Assembly: GCA_947034885.2 (NCBI GenBank)
Contig: OX344750.2
Span: forward strand, 43,076,821-43,140,820
Origin: Thuidium tamariscinum
Taxonomy: Eukaryota > Streptophyta > Bryopsida > Hypnales > Thuidiaceae
Length of the DNA stretch: 64,000 nt
Direction of reading: 5' to 3'
Position numbers and translations under genes: made by a program
The notes under the pieces: generated by a model
Told to the model about the DNA's origin: nothing
Seen by the model: only the letters and a program-made list of their open reading frames with translations
Databases searched by the model: none
Shown: one piece after another, positions 54,182-64,000 of the stretch
Numbering within the stretch: position 1 is the stretch's first letter
Layout: every line of letters starts with the position of its first letter

Positions 54182-54870
54182 GTTTGTCTTCATTAGACAA
54201 TACGAGCACCACTTGATCGTTGTGTATACATGTTTCTCTTGTATATGCATTGCCAATGATCGAGTACATTGGTTTCCTGCACTTATAGTTGTTGTACTGC
54301 ATTTGAGGACCACAATATGAGTAGGATGAAGCACCACTTTGTTTTCACCCCTCAATTCTTGTGTTGAATGTAATGACATGAGTAGGTTGAAGCATTGCTT
54401 TGTTTTCACTCCCGCTTAATTCTTGTGATGATTCTCATGAAATTTGAGATTGAAATCATTTTATGGGTGTCCTTTTGAAGCATCGCACTCTGAATGTGCA
54501 ATTTGGTTTCTCAAGGTTTCATGACTAGTTGTGAAGGTTATTTCCTACTAAACTAACCAAAACCTATATTAATTAATTTATCTTGTTCCGTGTCCTTTTG
54601 CAAATGAAGGTCATTGTTTAATAATGCAAAACAAGCAAGGTACTTCCATTACAATATATGTGTATGCAAAGTTCAAAATTGAAGAGCCTGAAGCCTCACA
54701 ATATTTATGAAATTAGCAACATGTCCAATACAATTAAGAAGTACACACCGTAATCAAAAGACTTAAATCAATCTTAAACAAGGTTGTATACACCTCCTAT
54801 GGCATTCTGAAAACATATTCAAAGACATCCAAAACAACTTACCGATTACCCTAGGAAAGACATTATGGAC
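54182..54870 (-). repeat. Inner inverted repeat S, right copy
   Basis: Mirror of 52276-52956 with moderate divergence. It joins the right RGGA arm directly at 54864-54870 through the shared heptamer GTCCATA (read on the minus strand). Confidence 0.75.
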
Positions 54871-54982
54871 TTTTAGTGTCAAATGAATGACAAGGCATTC
54901 TCTTGTATAGGACAGAAATGCAACTATTCATCCTCGAAATTAGGGGTGGAAAGTAAAGATCTTCTACAATACTTTGACTTCA

Positions 54983-56654
54983 AATGATTTCTTTTTCTTT
55001 TTCTAATGCCAATGATTCCCACGGTTTCAGAAGGGATGATTTCCACAGGGACCCCCGCATCCTTCTAGGGTTTACATGATTCCCAAGGTGATGTAAGCAC
55101 TCCTGAAAGACGTAACTGATCATCTGGGCTTTCCTTTTGCATCCCCATTGTTGCACCCTCCTTGCAGCTTGCAATGCTGTTGAAGTGAACACGTGAAGAC
55201 ATTCTATCCAGATCTCCAAAGACTTCAGACAACAAGCATTTCAAACATGTTAACGAAATTCTAACGAAAGCAAAGCCTGCGACAGAAGGGGAAAGGGGAG
55301 GGCGTCAGACCCCTTCCCAATCTGCCACTATCTCCAATGGTGTGGCTCCAAATTCTTCAAACTGTTGGAACTTGCATTCCTTTCGTATTTCGGGAAGCAC
55401 TGGACACTCCCTCCAAATGAATTTAAGATTGCGATACCCCCCTGTACCCATTCAGCTGGTGTCGGTGCCATTCTCCAGATGGCCATGACCGACAGCACGA
55501 ATTCAAAGGTCTGTGCACCCACAAACACCACCTGAAATCTCTACGTTTCACGTGGTGCACAGACCTCACGAAATGTCAAGGGGGGATCGGAATCCAGTAC
55601 TTTTCTAGAGCATCATGTAACCAAATATTCCAGGCCGTTTCGGAACATCCCGACACGTGCATCTACTTTCCCGATACCAAACGTTACTCACCAGGAAGCT
55701 GCCGAGCAATACCAGACCCCGCTGCACTTTCCTGCATCCCATACTCATCAGCAGGATCTGCGACAGCAATCCACCTCTATCATGATGGGTATTCACCCTC
55801 CCCGCGCCGCGATTCGCACCTCGCTAGCTTTCCATTGTGCAATGAACTCGATGCCTCCGGAAAAGGGAAAGAATATGCCTTCCGAAGCTATAAAACCGCT
55901 CTCAGAACCCACGAACTTACGACAGCAAGAAGCCCTCAGCAAGAACCGTCCCTTACACCGCCACCGTCACCACATCCAAGCAGATCGACCACACGGATCA
56001 CAGTCAAGCGGAACCGAAACCATCGTCCCTGCTTCTCATCAAACTCTCAACAAACGTCCAGGATCGATTCTCGATTGCTACGAGGGCATTTCGGTCCATA
56101 CCGACATAGCAAAAACGAACACTGACGTCCAGGTCAGATCCATCAAGTCAATTCGATCTCATCGAAACACCAGGATCCAAGATCGTCACTTGACCCTCCA
56201 AATGAAAATGGGGGTCGATCCATCCATCCCCCACACGGAGTAGCAGACCTAACAAGCGCACGTCACGTTCACCCTCCCATCCTACACTAACGTTACATTA
56301 CATAACCCCACCCCACCCGCCGGGGACTCAAAACCATCACGTCGCCCCCATTGCCACTCCCCCCGACCACACCACATCTTAACAATTAACCATTAAAAAG
56401 GAGTTTCTCATTAAAGATTGGCAAATCCACCTCGGCCACACCCGGGAGGCTCTGGCAGATTGGCAGAAAAGCAGAAAAATAAGAAACAGAGGATTAAAGT
56501 GATCTATCAGCAGCTTCCTGGACCCTGCCACACTACACTTTGTTACATCGACAAAACACTTCCTAAACAAACCCAGGCAGCTTGTCATTACTGCAGGCAC
56601 CTCCCTGCACATAAATCCTCAGCTGCCTCCCCCCACACCGTCGGACAGCTTCGC
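54983..56654. other. 3' region of RGGA copy 2
   Basis: Mirror of 43781-45452: probable 3' UTR plus non-coding DNA, without a supported gene. Confidence 0.45.
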
Positions 56655-58924
56655 TCACTTGCCTCCCAAAGTTGGGAACTGCGCTTGGTCCTCGATCTTC
56701 GGCGCCGATGCACCTCCCCCAGCGCCGCCGCGGCCGCCGAACCGACCGCCGCCAAAACCGCCGCGGCTCGACTCACGGTCCCCGCGACCACCACCTTCGC
56801 GGCGATCGCCACCCTCACGACGGTCGCCGCGACCACCGCGACCTCCGCGACCGCGGTTCGAAGGAGGACCGTAGTACTTCTCACCCTCGGCTGGCTTCAG
56901 GAACTCGTTGATGCTCACGGGCTGCTCAACCACAAACAGCAACAAGTTCAGCACACACACTAACTGACGCACTGCACTGCACTTCACGCACGCAAAAAAC
57001 GAAAAGAGACCCACGAAATCGAGCAACCTCGGAAACAACCCGAAACAATGCACCCCGCAAGCGTTACCTTGCGGGACTTCTCCTCTCTTTCGGCGGCCTC
57101 CCTCTTCACCTTCTCCTTGTCCTGACCCTGCAAACAACACACATATTAACGGCGACTCCACAATCCAGGCCTCGAACCACGAAACGTGCACCCCGCATCA
57201 AGAAACACAAAAAACCTCAGATACAAACAAAATCCCTCGTTCACGCACCAGCTTGATGAAGATGTCCTCGTCCCGCTTCTTGTTGTCCACCAGTTGCATC
57301 TTCGAGAAGGACTTGTCCACCTCGACCTTCCTCTCGGCGGCCTTGGCGGCTTCCAGGCTCTTGCGCTTCTCCTCCAATACCTTCTCGTACTCCTCCAGAG
57401 TCATCTCCTGCACACATTCACAAGCGACACCTCATCATCCAGAACGCAGACTCGACACTGCCGTCCAAACTCCCGCATAAGACGGTCGAACACGAAATAA
57501 ACGAGCCCTCACATTGTCCTCCTCGTCCTCTTCCTTCTTCTCCGCTGCGCCTTCCTCCACCGCCACCTCCGCGGACGGCTCGGGCTCGGGCTTCTTCTCG
57601 TCGACCGCGGCTCCTTCCACGGCGGGCTTCTCCTCTTCCTTGACGCCCTCTACAGTTTCCCTGAAAATCCAAGAACACACGGTCAGCAGGCACAAGACCG
57701 CCAACTCCACACAGAAAAAAGCCGAAGCCATCACAGCACAGAACTCCAGAGTCGGTCCCCCCGTGTGGCTTACTGGATCAGTGCTGGGTCGACGTCCGTT
57801 CCCCAGTTAGCGCGGCCAGAACCAGCTCTCTTTTCGGTCTCATATCTGAAAGACGCTAGGTAAGAGAATGGAATTCAAATACGATTCACAGCCACGCATT
57901 CATGCAAGGCCCTGCTGCAAAAGAGCTCGGACATTCAGCACAAGGATTATGCGCACCAAATGGACTCCACTCACCGAAAAACACAAACAGAAAAGACGAA
58001 CGACCTTGCAGCACGCCAGAGAAAATCCACAACCCACGGAAAATCAAACGCACGCACCAAATCCAAACCACGCAAAATGGGGACCGCAACTCACCCCCTA
58101 GGGTTCCCGCTGTGACGGTCAAACTCGCGCCTGCGCGGGCGCTCGTCACCCTCGCCGTATCCGCGACCGCGACCTCCTCTGTTGCGACCGCCCTCGTAGG
58201 AACGACCTTCGCCGTTCTCGATACGCACGGGCTTGTCGCCATGCGAAACGCGACCTCCCACGAAACCGTCCGCGTCGCGAGTGCTGCCGACATTGCGGTC
58301 GTTGTTGTAGCTGCCGCGTTCTCTATAACCTCCTCCCTCACGGGGGCCACCTCCTTCCCGGTCACCGCGACCGCCACGTCCTCCGCGACCACCACCGCGG
58401 CCGCCCCGAGAGCCATCATACTGGCCCCGCGGACCATCTCGCACTGAACGAACACAACGAACAAAAAAAACAGTCAGAACGCACTCCCACGCCGACACCA
58501 ATCGCACACGACACGCGACGCCCAATGCCACGATTCCGCGCATGCCAAAAACTCGACCCGACATGCAATCCACGCGCACAATCTCGCTCGCTCACTCCCC
58601 ACTCGCCACGACCCAGCTCCCCGACGCGCAACCCACACACTCCCACGCCAATGGCGACACGCCCCGAGGGACCCCGACCAGCCAATGCCACGACCCTCCT
58701 CGGCCAATCCCACACACACACACACACGTACCAGCCTCCGATGGCGGGGCGGGCTTGGACGGCAGCTTGGCGGCCGCCGCGGCCGGCTTCTTCGTCGCCG
58801 CGTTGGCGGCGCCAGAAGCCGGCTTCGCGTCCGCGGCGGCGAGCGAATTCGCGCGCACCACCACCTGCGCCGGGTCCTCGTTCTCGTCGTCCCCCAGCAA
58901 GTCGAAGAAATTCTTCGTCGCCAT
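56655..58924 (-). CDS. RGGA: RGG-box RNA-binding protein, HABP4/SERBP1 family (RGGA-like), copy 2
   Basis: Same protein as copy 1 (415 residues, identical translation), on the minus strand. Exons: 58924-58732, 58443-58095, 57845-57774, 57660-57513, 57407-57249, 57127-57068 and 56921-56655. Introns are also identical to copy 1. The two genes converge, with the hAT relic and the S repeats between them. The sequence more than 266 bp upstream of the ATG differs from copy 1, so the two genes have different promoters and could differ in expression. A telobox (AAACCCTAAAACG) lies about 390 bp upstream, at the same distance as in copy 1. Confidence 0.93.
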
Positions 58925-59190
58925 GGCTGCTCGCGCCTCGGATGCCCGATCCGCGCCCCGTGGAAAAACGTCCCCACCACCAAAATCCCCTCAGGAGTCG
59001 GTCGAACCTAAAGCTCACATCACCATCGCAGCGGCGGCCGGGCGACTCCAATCCAAGAATGGCGACCCAGGAACAAGCTCACTCCCATGAAAGAGGCTGA
59101 CGCGAGGCACGCGGAACAGCAGCGAAGACGGGAGGAAGAACGCAATCGAACAAGGAACCAAAACACCACACAGAGCGACAGAGAAAGAGG

Positions 59191-59335
59191 AAATAGTCTG
59201 TGTTCGAAACGAGGTTGGGCGATGGAAAGCGAAATGAGGAAGACGAGGAGAAGCGGGGGTGAAAGGGAGCGAGCAAAGAGGCACCAGGTCCTTTCCCCTA
59301 CCGCTCAAGCGTTTTAGGGTTTGGAGCTTATCCCT
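59191..59335 (-). promoter_or_regulatory. Promoter of RGGA copy 2
   Basis: GC-rich region with the telobox read as AAACCCTAAAACGCTTG on the minus strand (about 59307-59323). It is only loosely alignable to the copy 1 promoter, for example AAACCCTAAAA(G/C)GCTTG in both. Confidence 0.5.
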
Positions 59336-61190
59336 AGCATTGCCATGTCATCGTCTTTGCCCACTCTTCTTTCGTCTTCGGCCTTGTCATGACCTAGAAA
59401 TCTAAGCGGTACTGACGTCAGGGAGGGCTGACCTGAGATTTACTGAACGTCTCCAGTCGAGTCTCTTCAGTCTCATCCCAGCGAGTCTCTTCCGGTTGAA
59501 TCTCATCCATCTCATCCATTTGAGTCTCATCCAACCCTTTTTTTTAACTTTTGGAGAAGGTGCCAAGATGGTGATCACTTCAAATTTGGTGAAGCATCAT
59601 ATTTCTTAATTCATTTGTCTTTTGGACTTCAATAACATTTTTCCATCATATTCATTTACTTTGTCATCCAAATGAGGCAACTTCATCCGTATTTTAAATT
59701 GAACTAGAAAATTTCTGGTGAAACAAGATTACTTTTATTCATAAAAAAAAGACATCTATTTTGAAATGGTGCAATTTGGCCTCAATGATGGTCAATTTTG
59801 TTTAAATGGCGGTATTCCGAGTGCCATTTTGACATATTCCATGTGCCATTTTGACATAGAAGCTTAGTGGTAGAGGAAGAAAATGTGCCATTTTAACGGA
59901 ATGTCATGCCATTTTATTGAAGTATCACCATTTTAACGAAATTGACCATAATGGTGCTGAAATAGAAAGGATTGATCTCATATGTGAAGTCTCATTTCAC
60001 TTGTAGTGGTTTGATTTTGGGAAAAGAATTTCCCTAGTTTCCAATTAAGTTTGTCTACTTTCTTTCTAACTTTTGGAAACATATGATTTTCTAAATTATT
60101 TGTACACCTATTAGGGGTAGTTAGACTTCTTCTAAGAAACCTATTTCTTTGAAGTTTGAGAAATCAACAGAGAAAAAGAATAGCTAATTGCAAGTGTTTT
60201 TGCCTGAAGGAAGCGTAACCCTACTTTTTGCTATTGAAAGCAATTCTTGAAGAATTCTTGATCTTTTAAGCTTGATGGGAGCTCTACAACTCACACTCAA
60301 CCAACCATTTAAGAAAATTCCTGGAGAAATTTCCCATAAGTGTTGTTTCTTTACCTTAAGAAGTGAAGAAACAACTCTCTTATTTTTCAAAGAAACAGCC
60401 TTGAGTAGGAATGTGATAGATGAATGTACAAGTTGGGTGTGATTGTTATAGCTTGCATACTTTTAAGGGTGGAAGTAAATTCTTAAAGTAAAAATTATAG
60501 TAGTTGATCTACCATGTATGGAAAATAACAATTCTAATACAATGTTTAGTATTATATTATATTGAAAATCTCTTTATTTGCATTATTTTGAAGAATCAAA
60601 ATTTATTAGTGAATGCATTTTTGTATGTACCTACAACATAACATGTACAAAATACAAGATGTTTTTAGAATATATACAAAATTGACAATTTGAATGTTTA
60701 AAGTTGGAGAGGCTTAAATGTTAGTATAGGATTGCAATTAGAGAGGATTGACTCTAATGGACTGGACATTATCATTTATGGTGTGTAGCTTGAGAATGTC
60801 AATATGTAAGTGGAGAATTATAACCAAAGAGGTTAGGATTTACAAGATGTTCTGAGTCCTTTGGAAAAGACAAATTAGGTTTGTGCATATTGAAGAGTGA
60901 ATGATTTTTATTTTGTTTTTGGTGGACAACTTAAATGATGCTCCCCTACATAATTGAGTAAAGTTCAAGATAGACATTTTAGTTACTTTTAGATTTTATA
61001 TAGGGATAGCTCATTAAAAGAATGATATATTATCTAGCGTATTTCATCATTTTGATTTTTATATTCAAAATGATCTATTTTTCTTTTAGAAAAATCTAAT
61101 TGAATTTAGTTTTTGAAGTGGAGTTTCTTCTATACTTGAAAATTTTGAAGAACTTCTTAAAACAAGCATTCTATTGAAGTTTGAAGTTAA
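59336..61190. other. AT-rich intergenic DNA
   Basis: No gene is supported. Repeated short text GTCTCATCC-type lies near 59470-59540, and TTGCAATTAGAGAGGATTG lies at 60732-60750. Confidence 0.4.
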
Positions 61191-61412
61191 TCCTTGAAGG
61201 ACAGATTGGTGGCTGCACAAACCATGCATTTTGATACCATGTGACATCACCTACTTTGAAAAAGCCAAATATATGCATTGGAAGTCAAAGTATTGTACAA
61301 GATCTTGCCTAACCTCTCCCAATATCGAGGATGAAAAGTTGTATTTTTGTCTTGGAAGGAAAGATTCTTTGTCATTCAGTGGACGCCAAACGTCTGTAGC
61401 GTCGTTCAAGGG
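61191..61412. mobile_element. 222-bp piggyBac-like MITE, copy 2 (TTAA target duplication)
   Basis: Same length and orientation as 4617-4838 and roughly 85-90% alike by eye. TTAA flanks both sides (61187-61190 and 61413-61416). The left end is TCCTTGAAGGACA and the right end CGTCGTTCAAGGG. Confidence 0.75.
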
Positions 61413-61416
61413 TTAA

Positions 61417-61958
61417 GCATCTATAACTACACTTTTAAATATGTAACAATATAGGAATTTTTTTAATGATGATGTCCTACATTAGAATATACTTCTATTG
61501 TAAGAATTTATGATTTTTTGAACACAATTTGTATTTGATATGAATTTTCTTTGCGTATTCTTCCAAAATTAGTGGCAATTTGAAATTTGTATAAAAAAAT
61601 CTGAAAATTTGATAACAAATTTTAGACATGTGCCTTGAGGCATTGCAATCAGAGAAGATTCAGTGTGCAGTTCTTCCATTGGTGTGCAATTAGAGAATAG
61701 AAAGGATTGAGAACACAGGGACTCCGATGCGATTTCAGAGGTGCAATTAGAGAGTTTTAGCGTGTTTGAGTGTATTGGGCACATTGTGCAATTAAAGAGT
61801 CTTGGGAGTAGAGTACTAGTCTACTACAACGCAAGCTCTGTTGAGCTCACCGAAGTAGAGCGCATTTGCAAAACGGAGAAGGAAGCTGCATTTGCTGAAC
61901 GCATCTGACACTTGTGTTTGCTGCAAATTTTTCGAGCTCCAAGATTTGCAGAAACGCG
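61417..61958 (+). promoter_or_regulatory. Upstream region of the ATXR2-like gene
   Basis: Holds the promoter and probable 5' UTR. The motif GTGCAATTAGAGA occurs at 61684, 61741 and, with one change, 61786; a related TTGCAATCAGAGAAG lies at 61643. Spacing is about 40-60 bp, so it may be an imperfect tandem repeat or a cluster of sites. Confidence 0.45.
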
Positions 61959-64000
61959 ATGGAGGTTGAAGGAGACGGCGCTGCTGATGCAATTTTAAAG
62001 CAACTGCTGAATCGCCCTGCACCTCAAGAAATGGAGGTTTGATTTGACCTAATTTTCCTCCAGAGGATAGGACATTTCGTTCTGATCCTCAATTTGGATT
62101 CCTAGAGTTCCATGGTGGTGGCAGCTACCGAGTTTGATTCTTTTCTGAGGTTTCAGTAATTTGTAAATTTTGTCCTATTATTTCTGGAAATGAGAGGATA
62201 TTCATAGTTTGCGAAATGGAGGTACACTCGATGTGTTTGATAATGCCATGGTTGTTGAGTGGAGAGAGGTTTTGTACTGATATATTGTAACCTGGTTTCC
62301 AGAAGTATTATGCCGAGATTTCGAGGGTGGGATGGGGACCTGGTCTGCAAGTACGCGGTATCGATGGCGATATGGGGAAGGGTATGAATTTCTGTGTTGA
62401 TTGAAGTCTAGCTACCGCTTACATGCATAGATTACGGGTTTTGCAACTGCGTGGGAATTATCTGTGATTCGAGAAGTTGCAATTTTGCTTGTGAGACGAT
62501 TTTATTGCAGGTTTCTGTATGGACTGATATTTTGGAATGTTTTATGCTTCTTTACGAAGAAAGCTAGTGTGAGGAGGATTGCAAGTTTTTTCAAGTTTTT
62601 TAGGGTTTAGGGTTTAAGGTTTATGAATGGAGATTCCAACAACTTAGCTCAATTTGTCAGTTTATTTTTTAGATGTGAATGATCGGAAGTGTTACTGCTT
62701 GGGTTCGTTTGGGTGTCGATCCGATTGCAGGTGTTTTCGCGGATAGAGATTTTAGTTCTGAGGAGTTAGTACTGCGAGAAGCGCCGCTTGTAGGCGCTCA
62801 ACACTCCCGCAATAAGGTACGTAATTTAGTCCGTCGAAAATTTTCTACTGGACATGACTTTTTAAAACTGCTCATCAAGCTTATATATTTATCAAGCTAT
62901 TTTTGCACAAAAATATTATGAAGAAATTTGGGGAAGAGGGTGGACAGTCGTCTAGGCCCTCTAGCTTAATTAATTACCATGTTAGAACCACAATGGATGC
63001 AATATTGATGTTGGTATAGGTGGAATGGGATAATAAGCAGAAGAAAGTGCGCATGATTTTTTTCACTTCTAACAATTTGGCTAGTATTTTGAATCTGAGT
63101 CCAAACACAAGCACTGACACTAAAAGCTCAATTGGGAGCAGAGAGAGGCTATGGTGTGCAGTCATTGCTTCCGGTATGTCGGCTCCATTGAGCTGCAGTT
63201 GGCACGGCGCCTACTTCAAGACGATGGAAGTTTATCAGAAGGTTTTGCAGAACTCTCAACTCTCAATTTCTTGCTTTTCATTCATAGCAATTCGTTGCTT
63301 TCACATCTGCTCTTTAGAAATCTTTATGACTCTCCACGAAACCTCTTAAGAGATTTAGGATGAAACCTCTTAAAATCAACTACAGGAGCATTTGAGCAAT
63401 TGGAAGCCAAGCTAGAAAAGCACATGTTGGGCAGTAAATGTCGACTTTGCCTGCCACAGATGATAATGCAAGTGACGATGTTATGGATAGCGATGAAGAA
63501 CCAGCGACTTCCATGGACAACGAAGAGCGAGATGAAGTTGGAGAAGACATGGATGAGAATGACGAGCATTGCGGATGCAGTGGAGACTCTAAGAAGAAGA
63601 AAGCGCTTCCATCAGATGCAAGAACTGCTCTTGCTAGCGGGACCCTTGTGCTTCCTTACAGCAATCAATTTCCGTTACCTCATGTTGTGACGTGCAAGGG
63701 TGGTTGCCTAGATGATGTTTATTGCAGGTTGCTATTCTTTTTTCAAACCAATTTTGTATGGATCTGTCACAGATAACATGAAATGCTTGGGGTTTAATGA
63801 TGAAGGAGAGTCTGTAGTTGTGAGATTTATGGAAATCCTATGACCTAATTTTGTTTTGTTTTGATAATTGATGTTAGATTGTTGTATACTAGCGATATGT
63901 GTGCAGATGCAGCTTGGGCGGCGCACCACAGCTTACTTTGCACCGGTCCTTCTTCACATTGCAAGAACACTGATGCTTTGGTCAGCTTCAAGGAGTTTGC
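61959..64000 (+). CDS. ATXR2: ATXR2-type SET-domain protein (5' part; 3' end outside window)
   Basis: Histone lysine methyltransferase-type protein with a split SET domain. Exons read: 61959-62036, 62303-62381, 62731-62816, 63142-63241, 63386-63727 and 63893 to beyond the window. Landmarks in order: KYYAEIS, the SET start GDMGKGVFADRDF, ELVLREAPLVGAQHSRNK, the zinc-binding VCSHCFRYVGSIELQL, then FPLPHVVTCKGGC-DVYCSDMCADAAW and HHSLLCTG, like the Cys-rich insert of ATXR2. The acceptor at 63142 keeps the family spacing between NK and VCS. Within exon 5 the frame changes around 63435-63460. Either a 26-nt GTAAAT...CACAG segment (63434-63459) is removed as a micro-intron, or one base is missing from an A run. 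The catalytic half lies outside the window. Confidence 0.85.

Larger units (their letters stand above)
54864..59190 (-). repeat. Right arm of the 4,327-bp RGGA inverted duplication
   Basis: Exact mirror of 41245-45571. At its inner end the MITE remnant stops abruptly at GTCCATA and continues into repeat S, so this arm carries the rearranged junction. At its outer end identity stops at 59190, in the RGGA leader. Confidence 0.95.

Overview
The window is nuclear DNA of a land plant. It carries spliced plant-type genes (an ATG101 autophagy subunit, an ATXR2-type SET protein, an RGGA/HABP4 RNA-binding protein, a type-II serine carboxypeptidase, an OSD1/UVI4-like cell-cycle protein and a SAUR relic) in very AT-rich, repeat-filled intergenic DNA. 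Small introns (about 80-700 bp), compact genes of 1-4 kb and unfamiliar non-LTR repeat families suggest a non-seed plant, perhaps a bryophyte, but that is inference. I saw no convincing LTR or virus-derived element, CRISPR array, rRNA or tRNA.

Layout. 1-4207: 5' part of a serine carboxypeptidase-like gene on the minus strand, with a chimeric duplicated exon. 4.2-15 kb: a TTAA-flanked piggyBac-like MITE, a 1.4-kb foldback transposon and a 2.84-kb near-perfect palindrome with an unknown Cys-rich ORF in each arm. 15.76-17.99 kb: complete ATG101 (+, seven exons). 20.0-20.4 kb: SAUR relic (-). 22.05-23.65 kb: OSD1/UVI4-like gene (-) with D-box, KEN box and a C-terminal Arg. 24-41 kb: a gene desert of DNA transposons, foldback elements and degenerate repeats, including nested insertions. 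41.2-59.2 kb: a large inverted duplication whose 4,327-bp arms each hold a full RGGA gene, facing each other (tail to tail). The 9.3 kb between the arms holds a decayed hAT transposase gene, two copies of a transposon family with 4-bp target duplications, and a second, older inverted repeat. 59.3-61.4 kb: AT-rich intergenic DNA with a second copy of the piggyBac-like MITE. 61.96 kb to the end: 5' part of an ATXR2-type SET-domain gene (+).

The genes do not form a pathway; they are independent housekeeping and regulatory loci. The most unusual material is structural. There are three scales of inverted repeat (0.2 kb, 1-3 kb, 18 kb). One breakpoint can be read with a 7-bp microhomology inside a MITE relic. 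Two short-element families (4-bp variable TSD; TTAA TSD) show readable target-site duplications at almost every copy. Exon boundaries were placed by eye from GT/AG sites, phase and family alignment from memory; no database search was run.
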